Positions 1-12,074 of a stretch of DNA of 64,000 nt are shown piece after piece. Origin of the DNA: Neckera pumila (taxonomy: Eukaryota; Streptophyta; Bryopsida; Hypnales; Neckeraceae); NCBI GenBank assembly GCA_963969595.1, contig OZ018412.1:2668501-2732500 (forward strand), given 5' to 3'. A program made the position numbers and the translations under genes. Under the pieces are notes generated by a model that had not been told where the DNA came from, ran no database searches, and was given only the letters and a program-made list of their open reading frames with translations. Each line of letters opens with the position of its first letter. Within the stretch, counting starts at the first letter, position 1.

Positions 1-141
1 CCTCTCCCCACGTCACCCATAAAATCAGAATGGTTATCACGCGCTTGTCCATGGATGAGGTTTCCGAAATGTACAAAATCACTCCCATTCGTAGGGAGTG
101 ACATTGGGTCATCCAATTGCGCATGGCTTGTGTATCTACTA

Positions 142-349
142 CTCCGTATATTACCAGCACAGATTGACCTGTTGCAGTGTAACACTGAACTTAGGAGAAT
201 ATGGACTGGGTAGCTCGTCGAAGTCTTACAGAACCGGATGGAAAACATCCGGGATGATAGGATGAAATATTCGGGATGAAAATGTGACCATATTTGTGAC
301 AACAGGTCATGACAGATCGCACGCAACAATGTCTAGTTAATATACGGAG
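142..349. mobile_element. Stowaway-like MITE
   Basis: A 208-bp element has 12-bp perfect terminal inverted repeats (CTCCGTATATTA and TAATATACGGAG) and is flanked on both sides by TA (140-141 and 350-351). The size, the CTCC start and the TA duplication fit Stowaway-type miniature elements of the Tc1/mariner group. There is no coding capacity. The body contains degenerate direct and inverted GGATGA/TCATCC motifs that continue past the right end to about 450. Confidence 0.6.
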
Positions 350-774
350 TAATTAGAAGTACACGATGTCACAACTCCATTTGTCACGTTTCAATTGATC
401 CCGGATAAATATCATCCAATTACTTCATCCAACATTCCCGATGAAAATCTTTGTTTCTTGTAAACAAAGATAGGCAACGGAAGTGTTGTTGTAGACTTTT
501 GCAATAGTTGTATGACTAGTAAGTAATAATCAAGCAAGAGACCTCCAAAAGGAGGTCCATTTTTTTCTTACAAATAAAAGGATGTACTAGGCTTGGACTC
601 ACTAAATCTATAATCCTTCTTACAATGTACTCCGTACTTTTTAAGAATTGCAAGCTATAATATTCTAACAATAGGTTTTTCATCTTGAAAACATGTTCTA
701 AATTCCACTCTGAATTTTGGATTTGTACTTAACCCTTAAATGATGCAGTGACCTCTCTTGGCCAACAAAAACCC
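350..774. other. Unassigned spacer
   Basis: No gene is supported here. GGATGA-type motifs near 400-450 mirror those at 240-280, and a short GGAGG/CCTCC inverted motif sits near 540-556. The rest is AT-rich without recognisable features. Confidence 0.4.
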
Positions 775-1078
775 CATTAGAGAAAATTTCAGGCCTCCGG
801 AAGGTTGCTCCACAGCCCTCTAAGGTACCCTGAAATTTGGTTTTGGGTGGCTAAAAAAATCATTTTTTTCCTATTTTTGCCCTGCTGAAATTGCAATGAC
901 AGTGACACAGGAACCGAGTTTTAAGAGTTTAAAATTTATTAAAAAATTAAAAAATTTGATTGTTTTGGTGAGTAGTGAATTTGCTGCGGCACTTTTCTAG
1001 AATGATAGACCAAGCTTTGAAATAGCTTGGTTTGTCACTTTGAAGCATCCCTCTGGAGGGCTAAAATTTTTTGTAATG
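775..1078. mobile_element. CATTAG MITE, family C copy 1
   Basis: About 304 bp, beginning CATTAGAGAAAATTTCAGGC and ending with an imperfect inverted copy (GCTAAAATTTTTTGTAATG). The interior carries subterminal CCTCCGGA/TCTGGAGGG motifs and a conserved stretch with GACAGTGACACAGGAACC, shared with copies near 43.3, 51.4 and 52.0 kb. There is no coding frame and no convincing target duplication. Confidence 0.65.
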
Positions 1079-1724
1079 TTGAAACCTTGAAACACCAAAA
1101 TAATGAATGTATTGCAAAAAATATTGAACTACAATAATGATGGCATGTACGCTACTGATTTTTAGGGTATTTTTCCTTAATTTTGTAATGCTTCCTCCAT
1201 CACTTGTAGGGTGCCAAAATGTCTGTATTGTGTATTAGCTAGCCTTGTGTAGTGCACAATATATATTGCATTCATTGCCTTGAATACCATGATTGCAAGA
1301 GCCTAGAAACTTGTGGTTAATGGGCCATCATGTGCGACATTTTTCGGAAGCAAACCCACCTACATTTTGATCCAAATTTCAAGCGGGAAGTGTTGGTGTA
1401 ACCTTTTACTTGCTTTGATTCCTCAATTGGTACCAAGACCATGCAGTAAGGGCAACAATTGCACCCCAGGATTACAACGAGTTTGCTAGAATCACGTTCA
1501 AATTCAAAAATGAGCTCATACCTCAGAAATGAGATTTGACCACTCTTACATGATTCTTCTTTGAGCGAATGTTTTAACTCAGCCTCTCAAGAAACGTATC
1601 CCATTTGATTCTATAAATCCAATGATACCTTTTTTTTAACCAAGATTGTTATGGATTTCCTATGCTGTAAGTTTACTGAGATTTCCTGGTTCCCTAATTC
1701 CCTGGTTTTGAAATATGGTGGCAG
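1079..1724. other. Unassigned region upstream of kinase relic
   Basis: AT-rich and non-coding as far as I can see. If the kinase relic at 1725 once had upstream exons (glycine-rich loop, catalytic lysine), I could not recognise them here. The segment ends in a plausible splice acceptor (GGTGGCAG at 1717-1724). Confidence 0.35.
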
Positions 1725-2885
1725 ACTTTGAAGGATTGGAAGATTGATGTGCAAATGCTAGCGCAATCATCAGACTCAAACATCTGCTTGATCAAGGGCT
1801 ACTGTGCGCACAAAAACGTGGACGTGAACAATGTGAAGATCACCTTGGAGAATCTTCTGGTGTTTGAGCAGTCACCAAACGGTATTCTTCACGACTACCT
1901 TTGTGGAAGTCATTCCAAAACACAATTGGATTGGTCTGCCAGTATCAGCATCATGCTAGACGCAGCGCTTGGGTTGGTGTACCTTTACAACAGAGCACCA
2001 TTGCAAATTGTATATAGAGAATTCAAGGGCTCCATTGTGCTCTTGTACAACGATAACACCCCGCGATTGTCGGGCTATGGCTTGGTGGTCATGAATTCGC
2101 CGCTTGACAAGAAATCGTCACTGTCATCAATAAGCCACTTGAATCCACGCTATGCATTGCATGAATATTTGTAGTTATATAGGAATATATATAATGGTTT
2201 GTATCCACTTACTGTGGAACTCAAATCTGGATCCTTGTTTTGGATAATAGTGCATGCAAAGCCACTCCACTGATTTGCTTATTTCCTCAATGAGGTCTCC
2301 AGATTTGAGGTTTCTAGCAATTTTGGAGAAACTAAGAGTCATGAAATAGAAACAGGAGAGTAACCAACAGAAAGGAGTTTTCGGAATTTATCATCATGGT
2401 AATGAAACAGACATTATAACTTGGGCTCCAAGTGGTAATGGTTCAATTAAGATGGTAAACTCCCTTGCGCAACTCTTGAATGGATGTTTGCTAGCTGCAA
2501 ATTACAAGTCTTCTTTCAAACTTCATGTGCACATGGTTTGTTTTGTAATTTTTATTTCAAAATTCACAAACTTACAAGGCATCATAATCAATGTTATGAA
2601 TGGTGTTTGTTTGGTTGTCCTATTTTCAAATATTTCAGGTGATGAAGATGCACCAAGCACATGCCAAGAGAAACGTCTGCAGTTTTGGCATAGTTTTGCT
2701 TAAGCTTCTCAACGGCAAGTATAGCCTCAACACAACGTTCTTCTACAACAAAAAGAATTTTGTGCGCTAGGCAGAGTCATTTTTGAAAGACGAATCCATG
2801 CTTACCCAAATTTTGGTTCCTTGTCTAAAGTTGCACAAGTTACAAATTACAATCTGCCGTGTAAGAGGTAAGTGGTCTGATAACC
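1725..2885 (+). pseudogene. Receptor-like cytoplasmic kinase relic (two exons)
   Basis: Two exon-like blocks resemble the plant RLK/Pelle kinase C-lobe. Block 1 (1725-2171) reads NICLIKGYCAHKN, then LLVFEQSPNG, then LDWSASISIMLDAALGLVYLYN, then IVYREFKGSIVLLYND and RLSGYGLV. These match the YRDFK-type catalytic loop and DFG region of RLCKs, but Asp is replaced by Glu in the RD position, the metal-binding Asn is lost and DFG has become GYG. Block 2 starts after TTTCAG at 2638 and gives VMKMHQAHAKRNVCSFGIVLLKLLNGK (subdomain IX, normally DVYSFG). It then hits a TAG at 2768-2770, where the family usually has Trp, before ESFLKDESMLTQILVP. The N-lobe with the glycine loop and the catalytic Lys is missing. 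It is a dead relic with little doubt; the exact subfamily is uncertain. Confidence 0.75.
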
Positions 2886-2937
2886 ACGAGATGAACTGGA
2901 GATCATTGGAAGATCTATACAAGCATTGAGAGATAAC

Positions 2938-4636
2938 TATTTGGAAATTTCCATATGTTGTCTAGAATTCGATGAACAATCCAAAAGTAGTTAAATATGG
3001 GATCTCACAAACCTGTTCTCAAATCCATTGTGTAAAAATATATATATTCTTAATCAACACAATGCCATCAAATTCACTTCTACCTATACTAGTTTGCTCA
3101 AATTCAATTTTCAACTACAAGTTGCTCAAATCCATGCAAAAGCTCACAAGCCCCACCAAGGTTGTTTTTGGTCAATAGTTGATTGTAAACCGATGCAAAT
3201 GCAATAGACTAGAAGTCTGCAATGTTTCTTCTTCTTTCTTTTACAACTTTGCACAATACAAACTTTGTATACTTGAGGCCCATCATACATCTTCACTCAC
3301 AAATTTCTTGCAAGAGCACAAATTCCTTGAATCTACTTTTGATTGCAAGACTGTGTGGTTTACTTGTAGGCGCTTGTTGTATAAAAATCCCAACTCAAAA
3401 AGATGTGTACTGGAGTTACCAAATGTTGATCGTACAATAGTGTCTCTTAGATTACGTTGGAATGACTCGTGTATCACATTCAACCAACATCCTAATGGAG
3501 TTAACCCCTAAATGCTCAATTAGCCTTTTTTGGAGTTTTAAATTTTTCCATGTAGGTCATTAAGTTGTCTTTCCACAAACAAAAGAACTTTTGATTTGGA
3601 CAAAAACTCTATCATGGGTGATTTTTCAAAGTCAAAACACTTTAAGAAATGCTCATTGCAGATTGTTTTGGAAGAGAAACCTAGCCAAGGAAAGGCCATC
3701 CCAAGAAAAAGATTCCTTTTGTAAATAAGGAGGTAAGCTAGGGGCTAATTGGTTAAAGCATATATATAATGAATGGGGCAAGGGAAATTGAAATCTTTGA
3801 TTTTCCATGTACTCTACTTCATTGAAAGGCCCGGAAAACAATCTTTCATTGCTCTAATCCTTGTGAAAATTAGCATGCATGTTTTTAACTATTCATAATT
3901 GCATTTTGTCAAAATGAAAACTCTTTCTTCATGCAAATTTCAAATATGGATCTGTGAAGTCATTCTGTCTAAGGTAAAAAAGCAATTCTCCACAAAAAAT
4001 GAATTTTGATAGAAGGTCTTTTGAAATTTGTATGGTTGTTCTATTACAAACACACTAGTCATTGAGTAAAACATATATTTTGGTACAATGTGAATCATCT
4101 ACTTAAAAAGAACCCAAAGCACACAATGGATGTCAAATTGTTGTATAAGTCCCCCCCCCCCCCCCCCCCCCGCCCTTTGCACAATTAAAGTCTCTAAAAA
4201 GTGGAGGGTAGACTAATTAGATTGTGATGAACAAGATCCTAAATTGTTAAATGATTCTTAGAAAAAATTTACTTTCATTTTAGAAGGTAGTCTAGAAGTG
4301 ATTTTGACAAAACAATCAATAGCAATCAGTGCTTTTGCCATCCCTTGAATGAAATGATGTGGTATATTCTACACTCAATTCTACACACACATCAGAAACT
4401 AAACATCCACGCTTCAAATTGTGTCAGAGAAGTAAAGTCCGCCGAGTTGCAACTGTGTAGTATACACTAAAATCACTAAAATCAATTTCAATGCATTAAA
4501 AATTCAAAGAAAACTACTCATAAGAAAGTGGATGAAAAAATGCTTCTAATCTCTGTATAGACCGCAAAGCATTCATCCAAATGCCACAAAATGGCGCTGG
4601 CGTTGCTTCTAGGTTAAATAAACTTTCAAAAAATAA
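2938..4636. other. AT-rich spacer with unrecognised short ORFs
   Basis: Short open frames (for example 3179-3511, 110 codons, opening with TTG rather than ATG) show no domain I recognise and overlap one another on both strands. A single TTAACCCCTAAATG end at 3500-3513 resembles the terminus of the TTAA transposon family but has no nearby partner. A poly-C run lies within. Confidence 0.35.
4151..4171. repeat. Poly-C tract
   Basis: Twenty-one consecutive C residues, followed by GCCC. It is a simple homopolymer whose true length is likely to be unreliable in assembly. Confidence 0.9.
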
Positions 4637-5790
4637 GCATTTAGTTCACTAAGTTCAATGATTTCAAAATTTGAGTCACTTCACCTTGGGGTGGTTGCAA
4701 GCAAGACTGACGATTTTTTGTAGCGTTTTCTTTTGTACCCATTTTTTTCCGGGAGTACTATATAATTAAAAAAATAATTTTAAAAAAATGTGAAAAAACA
4801 TGTTTAGTGTATAAACCTTCAAAAAGAAGGTATCCTTTTACACATTATCCATAGAAAATTATCACTTTCTACATTTACACATTATCCGTAGAAAAATTCT
4901 CTAAGTAGGAGAACTAGAAAAGTGCAAAATCTCATGATCAAAAAATAGTTACTTTCACATTTTAATTTGTAAAAAATAGGAAAAGCAAATATTAAGGAAA
5001 CTAAAAATTGTCCATTTGGGAAGAGTTGATGGTGATGAGATTGCACCAAAAGAATGATCTTAAAACCATCTTCAATATTCAAAAATGCACGCACAAGGAA
5101 GTCTTATTTGCACGCATGTGGAAGACATGCATAAAATAAAACATTTTTAAATTTCCTTTGGTAGAAATATGACTTCCTGCTATAGAAATAGACCATAAAA
5201 ATTTCAGCTCTAGATCATTAATCTTGGATACTCCCCAGTACTAAAAATCCTTAAACCGCAAAAGTGTGACAAATTAGAAAAATTATAAATTAATTAAAAA
5301 AACTTATTTTCTTTACTTTAAAAAATAAAAAGTCTCTTCACTATCAAGGGAGTCTTCTTTATTAAAAAAAAAATACATTGGCTTAAACCTCCAAAAGTTA
5401 TGGCCCATGACAACTCCGACACATCAAGTGTGACGCAAAATAGTACTGAGTGTTTCTTGCATCCACTTTTTGTTTTGAAAACCATTCATGAATTGTATTT
5501 GGAATTGAGAAGGCAATTCTTCAAATATACATATGGGGTAGTAGGAGGTAAAACAACACATGTGAGACATGTAAATTAGAATGAATAAAAGCTCAACTGC
5601 TTATAATTCAATTAAAAGCAAAATTTGTGTTTGAAGTAGAATTTCAGATCTCATTTAGGCATAGTAGGATAACTTTTTTCAAAAAAATTTGAACCCAAAA
5701 CAAGTTGGAAAATCAAGTTAAATTTCATCTCTAAAAATTTGTTTGAGATTTCAAGCCTCCAATCAAAAGTTATGGACAAATCTTGGATCG
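4637..5790 (+). repeat. Large AT-rich dispersed repeat, copy 1
   Basis: This block matches 6209-8250 almost throughout: both begin AGCATTTAGTTCACTAAG and both end near CCAATCAAAAGTTATGGACA. Copy 1 lacks the TTAA element that interrupts copy 2, so it preserves the empty target site at 4992-4995. There is no coding frame of note. The parent element type is unknown. Confidence 0.75.
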
Positions 5791-6208
5791 CAACTACAAA
5801 CTGGGGTCAATAGCAAACTAAGTATTCTTAAATAAACTTTCAAATATAAGGTAGCCAACCCATTTCCGATTACTTAAGCATTTCAATGTATGTGTGATTG
5901 AGCAATGGTGGAGGAAAAAAATTTCTCCAGTGAGGAAATAGGAATATGAAAGATTGCTATTTTTTGGTAATTTTTCATCAAGTGTAGAATTAGTAAAAAT
6001 TAAAGAAGTGGAAAAGTTAGGGTTTCCTATTTCCAATCAATAGGCAAGCTCATTCTTGATCAATGGCAACTTTATTAGGTGTCAATGTGTTATTCATTAT
6101 AGAAGAATCAAATAAGAATCAATTGGCCTATAAAGCTATGGTTTCAAATGGATTAGTCTACTAATCAAAAATGGAAGGGTGATCGGAAAGGAGTTGGCTA
6201 CTTTATAG
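5791..6208. other. Spacer between the two large repeat copies
   Basis: AT-rich, with no gene seen. A 72-codon minus-strand open frame (5818-6036) has no recognisable features. Confidence 0.3.
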
Positions 6209-8250
6209 CATTTAGTTCACTAAGATCAATGATATCAACATCTGAGTCACTTCACTTCAGGGGGGTTGCAAGCAAGACCATCGTTTTTTTGTAGTGTTTT
6301 CCTCAATACACATTTTTTTTTCCAGGAGTACTATATAATTAGAAGAATAATTTTTAAAAATGTGAAAAAATATGTTTAGTGTATAAATCTTTAAGAAGAG
6401 GGTACTTGTAGTTTACACATTACCCATAGAAGAATTTTCTAAGTAGTAGAACTAGAAAAGTGCAAAATCTCATGAAAATAGGTACTTTCACATTTTAAAT
6501 AGGTAATTTGTAAAAAACAGGAAAAACAAATTTTAACCTTTAAAGGACCATTTGTCCCCTTGGGGGACAATTTGGATCCAGACAAGTTTCTATTGTCTCA
6601 ATTTTTAGTGATATTTTTTGGGATTTTTTGAGGTTGTGTATTTTTGCAAGAGCTTTATGAATATATAATTTTTATTTTCATTGATGCCCGGGAGAAAAAA
6701 TTATGGCACAATTAGCAAAAATGGAATTTGGTGGGCAGTACAACAAAAATCACAGAAAGTCAATAATTTTTTTTTCAATTTTTTTTCTCAAAGATTGTAT
6801 TTTTGTCTGCATGTGAAGATTTGTTTCATTCAATTTGGACTAATAATGAGAAAGTTATGGCCAATCTTAGTTTTTTGGGCAATCTAAGCATCTTCTTGAA
6901 AAAATAACTTGTAGAATTCATTTTTGAATACAATTTTTAGAATTTTTCAAAAAAAATTATTAGACAAGGTTAGATTTTTTTGTTAGAACAATATCACAGT
7001 TGGGATTATTGTGATTTAGTTCAATCTAAAAGTTATTAACAATTTAGTTTTTTCTTCAATATTGAACCCACCTCTACTTAACAATTTTTTAATGAATGAA
7101 ATCTAAGTGCTTTTTTCCCTGAATTTTTTTGTAGATTCTCAACTCATCCACTTAACATAAATAAGTAGAAAATCAAAATCAATAGTGCAAAAAATTTGAA
7201 CTAAAAAGATTCAAAGCCAAAAAATCTAGTCAAGCAAGGTGCAAAAAAGTTTGTTTTCTTCACTTTAAATGCATATATCTTACAATCTACATGGTCAGAG
7301 TTTCTGAAATTTCTTCCACGTATTCATTTACTAGTCAAGTATAAGATCTTATGGTTGGATATGCAAAAAAAACAATTTTTAAAGTTCTTTTTTTTTGCAA
7401 TAGAAATGATAGTTTTGAGTGATTTTTGTAGGAAAATCACCTTGGTCCTTTAGGGATTATGGAACTAGAAATTGGCCATTTGGAAAGAGTTGATGGTGAT
7501 GAGATTTCACCAAAAGAATGATCTTAAAACCGTCTTCAATATTCAGAAATGCGCTTGCAAAGGAGCCTTGTTTGCATGCATGTAGAGTACATAAATAAAA
7601 TATTTTTAAATTTACTTTCGTAGAGACATGACTTCCTGCTACGGAAATAGACCACAAAAATTGCAGCTCTAGATCATTAATTTTGGATACTCCCCAGTAC
7701 CAAAAATCCCTAAACCACAAACTGTGACAAATAAGGAAAATTAGAAATTAATTGTAAAATTTATTTTCTTCATTTATAAAAAATAAAAAGTCTCTTCACT
7801 ATCAAGGGAGTCTTCTTTCAAAAAAAATTCAAGTACATTGGTTTAAAGCTCCAAATTTATGGCTCATGACAACTCCGGCACATCAAGTGTGATGCAAAAT
7901 AGTACTAGTCTTTCTTGCATCCACCCTTTGTTTTGAAAACCATTCATAAATTGTATTTGGAATTGAGAGAAGAAAATTCTTCAAATATACATATGGGATA
8001 GTAGGAGGTAAAATAACACATGTGAAATATGTAAATTAGAATGAGTACAAGCTCAAAAGCTCATAATTAAGTTAAAAGCAGAAATTGTGTTTGAAGTAGA
8101 ATTTTAGACCTCATTTAGGCATAGTAGGATAACTTTTCTCAAAAAAATTTGAACCAAAAAAAGTTGGAAAATCAAGTTAAATTTCATCTTCAAAAGTCCG
8201 TTTGAGATTTCAAGCCTCCAATCAAAAGTTATGGACAAATCTTAGAGAGG
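6209..8250 (+). repeat. Large AT-rich dispersed repeat, copy 2 (interrupted)
   Basis: Second copy of the 4637-5790 repeat in the same orientation. It is split at a TTAA by a 920-bp TTAA-family MITE. Its right-hand 160 bp (8089-8247) is repeated in inverted orientation at 8291-8446, so this end can fold into a hairpin, which copy 1 cannot do. Confidence 0.75.
6537..7456 (+). mobile_element. TTAA-family MITE (full-length class)
   Basis: 920 bp. Left end CCTTTAAAGGACCA, right end TGGTCCTTTAGGGA. It is flanked by TTAA (6533-6536) and TTAT (7457-7460). The homologous uninterrupted sequence at 4981-5010 has a single TTAA, so this pair gives direct evidence for the target and its duplication. The subterminal palindrome TGTCCCCTTGGGGGACA lies just inside the left end. 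It is non-coding. Confidence 0.85.
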
Positions 8251-8290
8251 GGTTGGAAGGGACATTTTCTTTGACATTTTCAAACATCTT

Positions 8291-8446
8291 CTCTGAATTT
8301 TGTCCATAACTTTTAATTGGAGGCTCAAAATCTCAAATGGATTTTTGGATATGAAATTTCACTCGATTTACCAACTTTTTATAGTTTAAAGTTTTGAAAA
8401 AAGTTCCTTCTATGCCTAAATGACGTTTGAAATTCTACTTCAAATA
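8291..8446 (-). repeat. Inverted arm of large repeat
   Basis: About 155 bp that is the imperfect reverse complement of 8089-8247. Landmarks are TGTCCATAAC, GGAGGCT, CTATGCCTAAATGA and AATTCTACTTCAAA. A spacer of about 45 bp separates the arms, so a long imperfect hairpin is possible. Confidence 0.7.
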
Positions 8447-9011
8447 TATTTCCTACGTTTGACAATGAATGGTCAAGCTCTAATCTTCAAATTATCCCAT
8501 ATTCTTTAAGGATTCATGATGGACAATGAATTTCAATATAAAAATGACATCTCCATCCTCCATTTGTACAAGCGTCAATGATGCAATCCCTTCATTTCAC
8601 CATCAAAATTTGTCTTTGATGGTAGATGGTTAAATTGCATTGACGTATTGTTCATTGGATTCTTTGGATTTTTAACAAACCATCTTTCTCTAAAGTTATT
8701 TGTTGATTTGTATGTCTAGTACTAAAGTTAGCAAAAGAAAATAGAGCACACCATAAATATACTACCACTATCTCTGTACTGAAGCTTACATTAACTCTAT
8801 TAGGATGGGCTGGTCTCCGCAGAAATCATCTTCTTTGATACAGTGGGCATCATCTACTTGAAAAAAAAAAAGTACTCATTCAAGGTCAAACTACTATGGA
8901 AGACCTCCCCTTTTTTCACGAAATTCCAAAGATGAACAATCGCACTTATGTCCTACATGCAAAGATTCTTTGTCATTCATCGGACACTTAGTGTACATGG
9001 CAACGTTAGAT
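8447..9011. other. Unassigned spacer
   Basis: No gene is visible and no repeat family was matched confidently, apart from the family D block that follows. Confidence 0.3.
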
Positions 9012-9098
9012 GGTTAATGATGTGAGAACGAATTTCATGGATGAGGACGTCAGAGAGGAAAAGGCAGCCTCTCTGAAGGCTACTGAATGTTATGGGAG
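9012..9098 (-). repeat. Dispersed repeat family D, copy 1
   Basis: On the minus strand this reads ATAACATTCAGTAGCCTTC, then AGAGAGGCTGCCTTTTCC, then CTCATCCATGAAATTCG. It matches blocks near 20.87, 28.09 and 57.24 kb. Element boundaries and type are unresolved. The nearby CCATTTAGGGGTTAA (9113-9127) looks like an isolated end of the TTAA family. Confidence 0.5.
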
Positions 9099-12060
9099 CC
9101 GGAGGGCCTCGTTGGGCCATTTAGGGGTTAAATTTTCACATTTATTCTGAACTTAAGAAAACCACCAGTTTAGAGAACATTACACATGAACTGTTGGGAG
9201 AAGATCGAGTCTCAACACAAATTCTTTTCAAACAAGATGCTAGAGAGGGAAATCGATCGATCACGACTGTTCCCAAGAGACTCTTTCACAAAGCTGGTCT
9301 CAAAGCTTGCACGGCGTTCAAGTGAATTCTTCACAGAGAAAACAGCGATTGCAGTTACAATTGAAAGCGAGTCAGGTATAGGAATGATTATTGTAAAGAT
9401 TGGCGAGATTGAATTTTTGAATTACACCCAAACCCTCTTTCATAGCACATCCTCTGTCCTCTCTAACAAAATCTGGTGAACGGATGTTCAAAATAAACTC
9501 ACTATGTGCTCTCAATGTTGTAACATTCTTTTATATCTCTGGACAGAGCAATCAGAGAGTTTTGTCTGTATCGCCGCAAGGTTTCAGAACTCCATGTAGT
9601 CACGTGCATTTGGGTCGCCAAAAGGACGTTCAAAGTGGTCCATCTTCTTTGACTGAAATGTTCTAGTCTTCAACAGCTTTCAGCATGTCTGCATGTGTTC
9701 CAGCAGCTCCTCGAATTGAAGCTTCTAGAGCTTATCGTTTCCGTCTCCTTTTTCGAAACAGCGGCGCACGTACTAAATATCCTATGTAGAAGCTTTCTGA
9801 TGGCTTTCATGGGCACAATCTCTGCACAATTCTTGACGGTGGGTAGCAGACACTAACTCACAAACATCTAACTAATATATGCCGGCCGATATCTGTCAAC
9901 TGAAGTTGGAACAATCGTGTTTGGCGCAAAGAACGATTTTGGGAGTGAGCTAGCAAGTGAGTACAGAATTAGGGACTTCCATCAACATTGAAACTCTCAA
10001 AATGAAAACCGTAACAAGGAATCGTAAGACTGGGATTGGGTTCCTTTCTGTAAACTAAGATCCTGAAGTTTTCAAAGCTCTCGCTCCTGGTTAGAGTCAA
10101 GGTCATCAAACCACGGAGTACATATATTCAATATTTATACACAAACACATGTATTCACTTGTATTCGGGAGTAATTATCTAAAATCACGCATGAATACAT
10201 GTTTCAATGTTTGCATATAGAAGAATCTTATTAATATGAAAGTAAATATTCATTCTTATCTGACTTCGTGGAACCAATATCTGATAATGAGTGCTGGACA
10301 TGTGTCGCAATGCCATCCCCCTTGATAGCAAGTACAATAATTCTGAATTCAGGTGAATATATAGAGAGAGTACCGGTACTAACACATGCTTAGTACCTGT
10401 ATTATTTTTTTTTCTATCTGGCGCTCTGCACGTTACGGGTCAACCTTGGGTCGAGTTCATCAGTTACCTCCTCCATCAAGAATAGCAGCACCCTATCTTA
10501 CGCTCCCCTCTCTAAGTTAATGAATTTCAACACTCTCGAAGGAAGTTCGATTTTAAGTTAGTTTTTCACAGACAATTGAAATATTTTAACTCACAGTTCC
10601 ATTTTCTCGTAAGTTTATCAGTTTCAAGCACTCCGGGCATGGCTTTTTCCTTCCCTCGCGCCACTGATTTGGGTCAGTTTCCCTGTCTGACTTCTGTAAC
10701 ACTACTATGGATATGATCAGACTGTAAAAGTTCAGAGGTTCAGGAACAGTTGTCTTGCATGCTCATGTGAGAGGTGTCACTTTTTGGTTCGCCAAGGAGG
10801 AGAGAGGGATAAATGCCGTATACAGAGCCAACTGCTGGTGGACCCTCCGATTGTCTGAAATCGTGCGATCTCAAGGTCCACAATTGCATGCATGATCACG
10901 TCGAATAACCGTTTCCACGTTCAATTAGTTTTTTACTTACGCACTATGGGACTAAGTCCATAGAAAGTTCCACCCCTTTGCAGCCGCTACTGTATGAAAG
11001 AAGAGAAGAGTCACGTGTTTCACAAAACTCTTGTGAGTTTGGTTGGGACAGTTCTACAAATTATGCTGCATTGGGGGTCATTGTAAGAAAGATTGACCGT
11101 TGTTGTAGGATTTTTAAAAATTGGTCTTTGTCTAACGCCATAATTTTTGAATTATGAATCCAATGCCAAAATAAATAAAAACATACAGCTAGAGTTTTTG
11201 ATTGTCATTGTATCCTTTATTTTTCAAAAATTTAAAATAATCATTTTATATTTAAATTCAATTTTGTTAATTTGTCACAATTTCAAGTTTTTGAGTTTTT
11301 TATTCAAAAAAGAGGTCTAATTTAATGATTTTCAATTGAAATTTTTGTGGTATATTCATGTAGTAGGCATACATGTCCCCACCAAAAATTTGAAGAACAT
11401 ACATTAATTTACATCCTTCACATTTGTGCAAATAGGCCTCCCGGGCGAGCACATTTTTGAACATTAAAAATGTTTTTTTCCTAATTTTTTTTTAATCACA
11501 TCATACCTAAGTCTTTTCAAATGGCCAATTTTTATTTTTGCTAATAACTATTTTCCCTATTTTTTACAAATAAAACGTCCAAGGGATTTATTTTTTTTAA
11601 CTAGACTCTATGTCAAAAGAATATGTCACAAAAAATACATCCTTGGACATTTTAATTGTGTATGCAATAGCTTCATACAATATACTCCCTACAATGTATA
11701 ACAATTCTATATATACAACATTGTGATGATTGTGACAATGGCTACCCACACTTTAGTATTCCCTCTCTAACCAAAACTTCAAAATTTCACAACGTACTCA
11801 AAGAGTATGCAAAATAAATTTTTTTTCACCTTAGGGCATTGAAATGCCTGACAATGGGGAGAAAATTGTCTCACTGGTAATGTACTGAAATAGACTCAGA
11901 ACCGTAGCTGGAAAACACTAGAATGGATTCTGTAACTTTCAGTAAAATCTAAAAAAGGTAAGCGAAACCAAAGTCATATTTTGTGGAGAAGAAAAACTCC
12001 TCCGATTGGAACTGTTCCCAGAGTGAAATCGTCAAACACTATGAAGACCAAATCTCAGCC
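9099..12060. other. Unassigned region with unrecognised ORFs
   Basis: A 97-codon ATG-initiated frame (9186-9479, beginning MNCWEKIESQHKFF) and a following 60-codon frame (9484-9666) have more protein-like composition than their surroundings. I recognise no domain and see no clear splice structure. From about 11.0 to 11.9 kb the sequence is very AT-rich and apparently empty. Confidence 0.25.
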
Positions 12061-12074
12061 AATCAACAACGGTA

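Noticed and set aside
3500..9127. A 5.6-kb TTAA element bounded by TTAACCCCTAAATG at 3500 and CATTTAGGGGTTAA at 9127
   Set aside because: Only the outermost bases pair, the interior holds unrelated dispersed repeats and there is no transposase, so the two ends are more likely independent remnants.
9186..9666. Small gene MNCWEKIESQ...
   Set aside because: It has an ATG and better composition than its surroundings, but no domain, no neighbouring exon and no conservation evidence; it is left as unassigned sequence.
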